Assembly: GCF_011077185.1 (NCBI RefSeq)
Contig: NC_048896.1
Coordinates: 63,521,734 to 63,585,733 of the forward strand
From: Oxyura jamaicensis
Lineage: Eukaryota; Chordata; Aves; Anseriformes; Anatidae
Length of the DNA stretch: 64,000 bases
Reading direction: 5' to 3'
The position numbers and the translations under genes are program-made. Of this stretch, positions 47,759-58,319 are shown piece after piece (the first letter of the stretch is position 1; each line of letters opens with the position of its first letter). The notes beneath the pieces are model-generated. The model was not told the origin of the DNA. It saw only the letters and a program-made list of their open reading frames with translations, and made no database searches.

Positions 47759-48430
47759 GTTTCATGGGGCTTTTTCTGAAACTACATCAGTTTGCACAGA
47801 GAGGCCTTAGTTTTTCAAGCTGATAGTGCAGATGGCTTTTGGGAAAAGGTTTTGTAGCTGTCTGAGTGAAAATGCTTTTCACACATGTGCTGCTACCAGT
47901 TGCATTTAATGTTTCAGCTCTCTGAAGCTGGTTTTCCCAAAATTAGGAAAGGCGAGTGAGGTGAGTTTTGTGAAACCAAACACCAGAGACCTCTAACCTT
48001 GAGGGCAGAGACTTGCTACATTTTTAGCCATTATTATGCAAGAAACAGTACAATGGCATTTTGAATTTACTTCAAGTAGAAAGGCACTGAAGTTTTTTAG
48101 TACGTTTGTAACTTAAATAGGGCTGGAGAAGGTGCCTGGCCAGGAGATGGTACAGGTTGGAGTTAACAGAATGTGCACTGTGAAAACAGCTTATGAAAGA
48201 ATCTCACTGCAGAAGGAAATTTTCAAGGCTTATTTATCAAAAAATCTTGAAGTACTCCTTTTAAAGAGAGTTACAAATTCAGGAAGAATGTCTTGTTAAA
48301 TTCATTTATAATGGTCTGTGATAAATTCTGATCCTTCCAGTTGCTATGGTGATGTCAGTAACATGTTAGATAGAGGGATTTGTGATATGCATCCTTCATC
48401 ACTCAGAATCAACCGATACACATTTTCATG

Positions 48431-48536
48431 TTTTTTTTTTTTTTTTTTTTTTTTTTTTGTTGTTGTTGTTTGTTTTTTGTTTTGTTTTGTTTTGTTTTTT
48501 GTTTATTATTATTATTATGTTTTGTTTTGTTTTTTG
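48431..48536. repeat. T/G-rich tract: 28 T, then GTT, TTTTG and ATT repeats
   Basis: A 28-T homopolymer (48431-48458) is followed by short (GTT)n, (TTTTG)n and (ATT)n runs and more TTTTG units. It is a compound simple repeat of about 106 bp. Confidence 0.95.
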
Positions 48537-49203
48537 CATGTCATTCTCTTATGGTTCCTGACTGTTTCTTGATTGTCCCAGTGAAAGGTGGGAAAATGGG
48601 GGACAGACGGAAGTGACTTCTTGGTGGTTGAAAAAATTGCTAAGTCACGTGGTGCAATACCTTATACCAGGTTTAGAGAGAAAATGTCTAGTTAGATTTA
48701 TGTTGCATTTCAGGAGGGATGGTTTTGACTTGTGCTGTGACTACAGACTTCAGCTAAGTTGTTCAAGATCATAATACATGCAGACCAACCACCAGAGGAA
48801 ATTGCTGATCAGTGTGGAAAAGCTGTGCTCTTTTCAGTGGGCCTGGTTAAGAATGGGCCTGAGTGAAGCACAGCTTTCTGAGGGTTAGCATGCATCATTT
48901 ATAGAGAAAGTAAGCATAGTTGATAAAGGGAATCCATGTTATCTGGAAACAGTACAAAAAAGCTGAGTTCTCATTTGATGCCTTTTAAAGTTCACTGTGT
49001 TGTTGAAAATCCTTGAAAACTTTTTATGCATTTTCTGAGAAATCTTGAGTTCATCAAACAGAGTGGAGCCACAAACTTGCTTTATTTAGTGATAGAAGAT
49101 GTTTGGTTTTGAAATGTCGCAGTGTTGAATACTTTGTGCTCTTGGTATCAAATAAATTCAGTGGTTTTGAATTAATCAGTTCAAAAGTGTAGCCTCCTTT
49201 TCT

Positions 49204-49205
<2 letters not shown>

Positions 49206-49240
<35 letters not shown>
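49206..49240. repeat. Longest homopolymer: 35 T
   Basis: An uninterrupted run of 35 T on the + strand. Read on the minus strand it could be a poly-A tail, but the sequence after it (GGTCAGACTTTAAAGTATCA) is not a retrogene or repeat I recognise. Confidence 0.95.
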
Positions 49241-49241
<1 letters not shown>

Positions 49242-51390
49242 GTCAGACTTTAAAGTATCACTTTTAATTCTGAGCTAGAAGTGAACCAAGCAACCAACCA
49301 AGCAACAACTGTCCAAGAGATGATTCATCTTTTGAATAAGCCTTCAGCTGCGTCCAAATTTTCAGTGCAACTAAATGGTACACCATAAGCATAAATATTG
49401 CAAGGAACTTCATGTTTTAAGAGATTAGGTTTCAGGTCCTGGTGCAGATGTTTGTGTTAGTGTATTTGCAGTTCAAGTGGTCGGCCTCCTTTATTAGCTA
49501 CTTTGTATAAGAGGCTTTGCTCAGTATTTACAAAATAAGGCCAGGCAGAGTACTTTTGCAAAAAAATGTGCATCGATTTTTATCTTTTTTTTTATTATTA
49601 TTATTTATTTATATGTCCTTTATAAAAGCTAAGATTCTTGTGTATCCTATTCATTCTGCTTTAGAAGTGTAATTTTGATATGCTTAATAATTCATATACA
49701 AAAAGAGAAGCTTTCATTCAATATGCAGCACATGTTCTTAAATACTGCTGCTCACAGATGTATGCATGCTTCCTCAATAAGCATTTTTATTCCCTTTTTT
49801 ATCTTAGAATAAGACTCTTTAAATGAGCCCTAACAATACTTGGCCTTTTGCAGAAACTGAGCTGGTTTGGGGTGAGTGAACATGTCTGCATGTGCACGTA
49901 TAAGAGGGAAGGGGTTGATGTTTGCATCTGAACCTAGTATATTGCTCTGTAATTCATCATCTGGGGTTCTAGCCTTAGAATGACAGAGACAGCTCTCTGT
50001 AGGTCAGCTGAAACACTATAGCACATTCTCCCTCTGCTGTATCCTGTTGGTTTATGACTTCTTAGGGTCAGAGGGAGCTGGGGTTAATTCAGCAAAAGAA
50101 TCCTCTGACTGCGATATAAATTCCTTGGCTTGTTCATAAATTGTAAAAGAAGTTCTATGGACTGCTCCTTGGGATTGAAGACTGTGGGCCAAGAGGTTAA
50201 TTACTTGCCTAAAGTTTCAAGCAGCTTTCAGTGTTAACAGTTACTGGCTGTGGTTTGCGCAGCTTTGCGGTTGCCTTATGCATAGGTATTTAAAACTGTT
50301 CATTGATGTCTTGTGTGTGCATTGTATGTGAGTACATATATAATTGTTTGTGCCTATGTAATATGTATACGTTTGTTATCTGCCTGATACTAGTCTTGTT
50401 TCTTTCCCAATTAGTTGTATCCTAATCCCTTCTGTCTTTGGTATGTAGCACATCAAGTTGTCGAACAATGAATGTTGGGATGAAGTAGTTCATATTTGCA
50501 CATTCATTTATTTTTGCAAAAAGAAAATTGAGTCTGATTTAAATGTAACTCTGTCCTTTCCATGCAATCTTTTTCTTAACTCCATTACACAGGGATTGGT
50601 GAGGTACCACTGATGCTCATACATGTCTTTCAGAAAATGCTTGTGCATACAGACATAGATTAAAACTCAAGGACCTGTAACTTTGTTTTGTGTCTGTCAC
50701 ATTTAGTCAATCTCCTGATAAAAAGACAGTAAAATAACTGTAACTTCACATGTCTTAAATGTTTTCTGAAAGGGTTCATGTTTTTATTCTATGCCATTTT
50801 ACAGCCATTACTTAACGTGGCATTCTTTCATGTTATGTTCTTTGTTATGTGGAAAAGAAGCTTCCTTTTTCAAGGAAGAGTTGAGAATGTTCTTTGGAAA
50901 TTTACTTCCATATCCATGAACTAAAGATGATACCATGAAATTACATTAAACAAACAAAAATAATTCAAACCATCAGCTTCCATATAATTTGTGTCAACAT
51001 AGCTAAGCTTATATTTTTCAGTTTCAATTTCCACAACTAAATACTGTCTTATAAGCTCATGAAAACATTTTATCATACTTGTCCCCTATAACTTTAGGTG
51101 CTGATTGCCTTCCTGAGATGTGTTTCTTCCTCTGCATTGAGAGTCTGATATAATAGTCCTGGCTTTGCCATTGTAGGTCACACTTCTGCAATTTGATTTA
51201 TTAGGCATTTGAGCATATTTAAAACCATATTTAAAGTACAACTGTATAAAAACCTAGTTCCAAATTTTGCAGTCCTGTCAAAATTCCTGAGTAACCAAAC
51301 CAAATATTAATTGTGAAGTTAAAAATCAAAATCTGTGCTTAATAACAATAGCTCAATCATCTATGAAACTAAAATACTTCAAAATAGTCA

Positions 51391-51440
51391 AAGGAAGTAA
51401 TGAATTCAAGCTAGGAATTCAAGGAAGTAATGAATTCAAG
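51391..51440. repeat. 20-bp direct repeat, 30-bp period
   Basis: AAGGAAGTAATGAATTCAAG occurs at 51391-51410 and 51421-51440, separated by CTAGGAATTC. A local duplication. Confidence 0.9.
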
Positions 51441-54372
51441 TGATTCCTGCTTATTGCCGTGTAATATATGCCTCCAAAATTGTAGTAGGTGTGCAGATGA
51501 CTGTTCATTAGTGTACAAAAGATATGTATACAAATAATCGTTCTAGGAAGTTGTCTGGTCTTTTATATGTATATATTTATTACCTCTCTATATACTTATT
51601 GCCTCTAAATAATTTATAATACATAAAAAAAGATAAAAGGAAGCTTTGAGGAACTTCCTCTCATATCACAATGAAGTATGTGAAAAAATGTATCTAGTCA
51701 GAGAACAGCTTGCAAATGTTTACAGATAGGTTGTTTCTATTCGATAACTTATAGAGGATCACTCTTTTATCTACTGAATTTAAAGAGGAGCTTGCAGAAG
51801 ACCTCAAAGGTGAGGATTCTGCATTTCTAAGCCTTTCAGTTTATACATCATTGTCGTATTTATCTCCAGACAACAGTTAAATCTTTAAAAGTACCTGTAA
51901 AGTTCCATGCAACTGTCAGCTTCTTGTTGTCTGCTCCCATGAATGGAGAAATGTTCTTATAATGGATAGATTATTTGAATGCTAGTGACATCTTTAGATA
52001 AATTACACCACATAACTGATATACTTTAAATGATTTGGTTGACCTTAAGTCATAGATGTTAATGCTCCATTCATAGGGAAGGTAAATTGCTTAATTCCAC
52101 TGACATATGCAAAAAATCAAATTGCTTTATTTTTTAAATTAAGCCTGTAGAGTTCTTATTTGTGACTAAAATTCTTAATACCAATATGCAACTGGTAAGA
52201 CCTCTGCAGGTAATATAGGTATAGTTAGGAGTAAAGATTATAACCTTTGTATTTGGTAGGGTTCTTTACTAATCTTTATGATTTGTTCCATTACGAATAG
52301 CTAAAGCCTCAATTATATGATAATCACGATAGACCAGACAAATATTTTGACTCTAGGTCTAACTACTGCTAATCTGAATTCTGACTAAAACCAAAACTTC
52401 TAAAGAAATGTTCTCGACTGTGAAAACAATGCTTCTCTGTCTCAAAGAATAAAAAGTACTTATGAGAGAGTATTGAAAGACAACATTTGTTAAAGCAATC
52501 TAGTTTTATTTTAAAAAGAATAGCATTAAGTTTGTTGTTGTTGTTTTCTCTTTATTAAACGTGACCATAGCTAGTGACTGGAAAATGCATTTGGTTGAAT
52601 CACATAAAAGAAATTCTAGTTCTCCTTTGTGTCTACAAAGTGCACAAGTATTGGATCTTGGTTAGGAAGCATTCAGAAGTACACAGGCTTTAGTGTAAAC
52701 AAATACAGAAATATTTGATCTCGTCTTCAGAGTCTGCCAAGTTTGAATGTCATTTAAAATTAAGAATGTGAAGAAATATCTCTAATTGACCCATACCTGA
52801 GTACTGATTTCTGTTTCTCTCAGGCAATAATTGTAGTCTGCACAGGACTATTCTCATACCAATCCTATCCTAGAGAATCCTATCCCCTTCTTTATCTAGT
52901 TGCCTTTGAGTGTAGAATTACAGGTGTATTTGGCGTTTCTGGGTCTCATCTCAGCTGACATCCACAAGTATTTTATCTTTCAAATCGTGAAGTTATTTAG
53001 TTCTTGGCATGAGAAAGCTAGGCCTGTGTAGGTGCTTTCATACTTCTAAAAGGCTTATTTTGAGTGTTAAGTTTAGTGGCTAAAAGTCAGGCAGGCCAGA
53101 GTTCTGTGTAGGCCAGATCACTGTGTTTATTGTCTAGTCCAGATTAGTGGTTTGGCTTGTAAAGAGAACAGCTAGCTGCTGCAGTCAGCCAAACTTCTTC
53201 ATTACTGCACCGTTGTTTTCCATTCCTAGTATCTCTGGTTAAAATTATAAAAATTCCTTAAGAGAACATAAGCATTAAAAGACCTTAATGCTTAAGGGTA
53301 TTAAATACTTTTGAAAATGCTGCTTTGTATCTAGGAAACAGCCACCTCTCAACAAGAGGAAATTTATTACTCTGAAGAAGTGTTTGTCTTCTCAGAGGTC
53401 AATTTGACATGCTGTGCAGCGCAAAGGTGATTAAATTTACTGAATATTTTCTTAAAGTATAGATATTTAATCTTCTTTCAATAACTAGTTTTCTGGCATT
53501 TTCTGCTTCAAGTTCTGTCAAAGTCACTTGGTTCCTTGAGTTTGCATATAACTTAGTCTTAATTCCTAATGAAGTTAATTTCATTAGGGAGAAATTCAGT
53601 TCTGTGTATTTTAGGTTGCTTTGTCTCTGTGCATGTACATATTTGTATAATACATTTAAGTGAACCTCTATACAGTTAAGGACACAAAATTCCTTTTCTT
53701 TGATGGGAACTCCATATACAGAGCACCAGCGGCTGAGGATAGATGTGTAAAGTTGTCAAGTGCTCTATGTGAACGGATAATGTTCCAAAGCATATGTCAC
53801 AGATTATAATTTTGTTATATCCGTTAACCTTTTGCCCATCCTTACTTGCTGTTGAATGCTGTCATCACCCTAGATTATCCCTGACTAAAAAAGCACTCTT
53901 GCAATTCCTTTTCGGGGTTGCCCTGTTGATCACCTGGCATGGAGTGTTGCATGTGTGATCCAGATGGCCCCTTTGCCTCCAAATTCTTCCCCCAGGTGAG
54001 CTGTCTTCATTCCACCAGAGCTGTATGATGGTGGATTCACCCTTCTTCCTCTCCCCTGCCCCAGTAAATCTTCTAAACAGACTTTTAAAAATAATAGAGA
54101 TTTTAATTTTTTAATAAATTGTCTTCTAATCCTTACAGTTCAAAGTCTGAAAAATAAAAGCAATATTTAGAAGATTATAAATGGCCTGGGAAAGATTCTG
54201 AGGGGCAATGATATTGCCATAATTATCTGTTAACTTTTTAAAGAAAACAATTGCTTTTAAGTTTCATACAGTACACATGGTCTGATGTTGAGTGCAGACT
54301 TTTTCTAATGTTAGTGAATGTTGACCTAGACCAGTGGTGCTGAATACCCCAACTAATCCAGCAAAGAAGTAT

Positions 54373-54376
<4 letters not shown>

Positions 54377-54405
<29 letters not shown>
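54377..54405. repeat. Poly-T run (29 T) followed by an A run
   Basis: 29 T directly followed by six A, a small homopolymer palindrome in an intron. Confidence 0.95.
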
Positions 54406-54411
<6 letters not shown>

Positions 54412-54896
54412 GAAAACATTTGACAATTTCGATGTCTAATGCAAATTCTTTATCCCTCAATTCAACAGTTCCAATAAAGCCAGAAAGCAAAAAAGTAAGT
54501 GTGTACAGGAAGGGATGTGTAAACAATTGAGAATTTCATACGAGTGACCAAGCAAGCCATATAGGAATGGGGACAGTAAATATGACTCAAAATTAAACAG
54601 AATGAAATAGAAGTAATGGCTATATAAGATTTGAAAGAGCTCTATGAGACTGCTTCCATAACTGAATGTAACAGTTCATTAAATGCATACTTTTGCATGC
54701 TGTTGACTACCTTTGTTGTGCCTCTGTCTCATTCATTGGTCTCTTCTGACTTTTGTTAAACTCTCTTCAAATTAGGCCTGTTTCTCCATTGCATCTCTGT
54801 GAAATACAGTAACATTTTTTCATTTGATAGGAAGGTCTTTATCACCTGTAAAATACATATTTTGTTGATCTTAGTCAAGGTCATTGTTTCAAAGTA

Positions 54897-54916
54897 ATAT
54901 ATATATATATATATAT
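54897..54916. repeat. (AT)10 microsatellite
   Basis: Ten perfect AT units. Confidence 0.95.
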
Positions 54917-56980
54917 TCTTCCATCAGGTTTCCATCAGATTTTATAATTAGCTTTTTTTTTTTTTTTTGTGGCTAAATTAACTACAGGGAATGCAAACTA
55001 TATTGTGGAAATGGCAACATATAGGACTAATTTGAACTATTGTGTCCTAAAGTCTTTAATAAATGTATAGTTTAGCTACTGAAAACCAATAATGAGTGTT
55101 TGGTTTTGTTTCTTAATTGCTTTGCTCCCAGAGGTGTCTGAGTTTGTGAAATCTGGGTGCTCAACTCACTGTAAGTATGGCTTTATAGTGCCTTTGATTA
55201 CAAATGTCTCATAGGGAAGTGTCCATCTCAGGTTGAATTGGAATGGAAGAATCTGGTCTATAAAATTAACATTTTATGCTGTATTAAGGTCCAGTAAGTA
55301 TTAAGATCTCAAGCTAGAGATGTATACACTTGTGGAAAAAAGGATACCAATTCTATCATGACATCTTTTCAGATCAAAATCCCATATGGTTTTCCATCAT
55401 GGAATTGTTTTTCATAATCCTTGTATTAGGGTTACATTTATTTTTATTATGTTAAAAGCTTTGTTTTTAGTCATACAAAATCTGCAAGTAGAATGTCTAG
55501 ACTTTGAATTACATTAAATCCACTGCAATTTATCTAAGGATTATTTATTTGGGGTTATTTGTGCAGAAGTGCCATTAATGTGTTGAGCAGTTTGTTCTTG
55601 GACAGCAGGGATGTGACAGTCAGCTGTAACTTGAGGGTAATAAAAACGTTTATTAGGACATGTTGATTGGACAAGCTGCATTTAATATGTCTACTGGATT
55701 TTGATGCTGTAGTAAAGTAGTGGTTAAATGTCTTAGTGAGGACTGCAGATCATAGTCTCAGCTGTAGTTTTATGGCAGAGTTATGAACAATAGCATAGAA
55801 GGTAAGCCTTTTTTTCAGATATTTTCCAAATATGAAGTGTCAGATACAAGGCTTAATCATGTATTTGTGAGTTAAGACTTCTCTCTCCACATTACCCATA
55901 TTTTTTAATAAGTAAAATAAAAAAAAATCTTGGTGAAATAACACTAATTTTGAAAACTTTCCTTCCTATTGACTCCAGTAAAGAGACATAATACTCAAAA
56001 AGTGGTGCAATCGTATACTTCAGTATGATATCCCTGGTAAGGATTTATTATTGCTTCCAAACATGAAGATGTTTCTATATTTTATATATATTTAAATGTA
56101 AAAATATGTATGTGTATATTACAAAATATAGTAAGAATAGTAAAATATAGTATATACCAGTGCAAATAGTGTAACTGTTAATCAATACCTTATAGCATCA
56201 GTAACTTCACCTTAGGTGCACCCCCTTCTTAGATGATTTCATCTGTGGAGCTGCTTGAAGCTGGTCTTTTTCAGGTATAGCATACTGGTATGAAGTCATA
56301 CTGTTGCCATCTACTGGCATCTGCTGAAAGCTCTTAAGACTACTCATCAGGTATCATGATCTCCATGGTTAATTTCTGAAGGACTCTGTTTATCTGTTTA
56401 CTGAGTTTCAGACAAACTCAAAACTGTCCCTTGGAAGCAAAATACTTTCTTTTTTTTTTTTTAGAGAGACTTGGGTATGGGCAGAGAGAGGAAGGAAAGG
56501 TACAACTCCTGCCTGTCAACACTCCATCTGCTTACAAACTGCTGAAAGCTTTAACTTCTACATTCAAAAGCCTTAAAACATAAAAATGTCTGCTGAATTA
56601 ATTAAATATTTGAACACTGACAACTGCTGGAGTGCTTGAAGGACAAAGGTGTGGATTAAAGACATAAAGGGTCATGAGAGAAAGCGTCGTATTTCAAACT
56701 GTTCAGTGAAAAACACATTGGGCTTGGTAAAATCAGCCAAATCAATGCTAAATGACACCAGTTTAATGAAGTGTTTAACTAAATACATTTAAGATATGGG
56801 ATGCTGCAAGGGAGATGCTAAGAGCCTTCTGCTTTCAATTTAATTACAAATTGTGACAGAAAAATGTCAGAAACTTTCATAGAAAAATATTAAGTAGTTT
56901 TTAATGCAGTTAGATGTAGCATTAAAAAAAGAGGGAGTTTTATGTTTAAACTGGATTCTAATCCCCAGAGGACTGTAATG

Positions 56981-57795
56981 GAATCATAGATTGGGTTGGG
57001 TTGGAAAGGACCTTCAAGACCATCTAATTCCACCCCCTGCCGACACAGGCAGGGACACCTTCCGCTACACCAGCATTGATCAAAGCCCCATCTAATCTGA
57101 TGCTCCCAAGGATGGGGTTATCCACAACTTTTCTGGGCAACCTGTTCCAATGCCTCACCAACGTTAGAGTCAATAATTTCTTCTGAATATCTAATCTAAA
57201 CCTATCCTCTTTTAGTTTAAAACCATTTCCCTTTGTCCTATCACTACACTCCCTGACGAAGAGTCTCTCTCCATCTTTCTTGTTGCCCCCTTTATGTACT
57301 GGAAGGTCACTATTAGGTCTCCCTGGAGCCTTCTCTTCTCCAGGCTGAACAACCCCAACTCCTTCAGCCTGTCTTCACAGGAGAGGTATTCCAGCCCTTT
57401 GATCATCCTTGTGGTCCTTGTCTGGGCTTGCCCCAACATGTCCATGTCTTTCTCATGCTCTGGGCGCCAGAGCGGACTGCAGTGCTCTAGGTAGGGTTTC
57501 ATGAGAGCAGAGGCAGCGAATCATCTCCCTTTACCTGTTGGCCATGGTTCTTTTGATGCAGCCCAGAATACCATTGAATTTCTGGGCTTCAGGTGCGCCT
57601 TGCTGGATCGCGTTGAGTTTCTTGTCATCGACCAACCAGGTCTTTTCCTCAGAGCTGCTCTCAATCCATTCTCCGCCCAGCCTGTGTTTGTGCTTGGAAT
57701 TTCCCCAGCTCACGTGCCGGAACTTGTACTTGGCCTTGTTGAACTTCATGAGGTTTGTATGCACCCATCTCTCAAGCCTGTTCAATAATGACCAG
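56981..57795 (-). mobile_element. CR1 LINE fragment, antisense, about 0.8 kb
   Basis: The + strand begins GGAATCATAGATTGGGTTGG with 'ttggaaaggaccttcaagac' and 'catctaattccaccccctgc', the CR1 tail in reverse. It then passes through 'caacctgttccaatgcctca', 'agccttctcttctccaggct' and 'gtgctctaggtagggtttca'. Minus-strand frames at 57212-57502 and 57531-57788 retain ORF2 remnants such as RLKELGLFSLEKRRLQGDLI and RLERWVHTNLMKFNKAK. The 5' truncation is near the same ORF2 position as in the 25587 copy. It has several frame breaks and is an older, inactive copy. Confidence 0.92.
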
Positions 57796-57903
57796 ATTTG
57801 AAATAAAAATATTACTTGGAAGCAGTCAATGCCCAACCATAAAAGTGACCTTGTGCAGAATGTTGTTTGAGCAAAGGAAGTAGTTTTTTTCTTCTCTTTC
57901 TGT

Positions 57904-57928
57904 TTCTTTCTTTCTTTCTTTTTTTTTG
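57904..57928. repeat. (TTTC)n microsatellite
   Basis: Short TTTC units running into a T run, downstream of the CR1 copy. Confidence 0.8.
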
Positions 57929-58047
57929 GTATGTTCATTTTTTGTCTTGTTTTAAGGCTCTCCATGAATATTCGTATCTTGCTAGGACAAAACCGAGCAG
58001 TGAAAAGTCATACTTTGAACTAGTCCTGCAATGTGCCCTCGTGGACC

Positions 58048-58074
58048 TTTTTTTTTTTTTTTTTTTTTTTTTTT
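58048..58074. repeat. Poly-T run (27 T)
   Basis: A homopolymer about 160 bp upstream of the acceptor of the last visible exon. It is too far away to be that exon's own polypyrimidine tract. Confidence 0.95.
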
Positions 58075-58233
58075 GGTAATTTTCCAGATTCTTAGTCTCT
58101 TTTTGTTTGAATTGAGTGTGAAGACAAAAACAGAAAAAAAAAAAAAGTACCTAATTTTGTCAAATAGTCATGCTGAAAGACCATCATGAACTGAGGACAT
58201 ATTTCTCGAATCTTATGCTTTTATTGTTTTCAG

Positions 58234-58319
58234 GTGAGCGTCCTTACCAGTGTCCTTACTGTGACAAAGCTTTCAGCAAGAACGATGGATTGAAGATGCA
58301 TATTCGCACCCACACAAGA
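58234..58319 (+). CDS. PRDM5: PRDM5 coding exon (probably exon 14): finger 13
   Basis: This exon is 86 nt, completing a GGT codon at entry and leaving in phase 0 (AGA|GTAAGT). It encodes GERPYQCPYCDKAFSKNDGL followed by KMHIRTHTR. GERPY completes a TGERP linker, and finger 13 is a full C-x2-C-x12-H-x3-H unit. It is the last PRDM5 exon in the window. The reading frame continues into exons beyond 64000 that should hold the remaining fingers (three in human PRDM5) and the stop codon. Up to this exon the window encodes 485 uninterrupted codons. Confidence 0.97.

Larger units (their letters stand above)
46015..58233 (+). other. PRDM5: PRDM5 intron, 12.2 kb (longest complete intron here)
   Basis: Donor CAG|GTACAG; acceptor TATTGTTTTCAG. 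It contains T-rich or homopolymer tracts at 48431-48536, 49206-49240, 54377-54405 and 58048-58074, an (AT)10 repeat at 54897-54916, a 20-bp direct repeat at 51391-51440 and an antisense CR1 at 56981-57795. About 49300-56950 is otherwise AT-rich with nothing I can identify. Confidence 0.85.

Noticed and set aside
48318..48616. Open frames rich in Phe, Val and Cys
   Set aside because: They are translations of the T/G simple repeat.
57531..57965. 144-codon minus-strand frame as an antisense gene
   Set aside because: Most of it is CR1 ORF2 remnant. The lysine-rich start is reverse-strand simple repeat.
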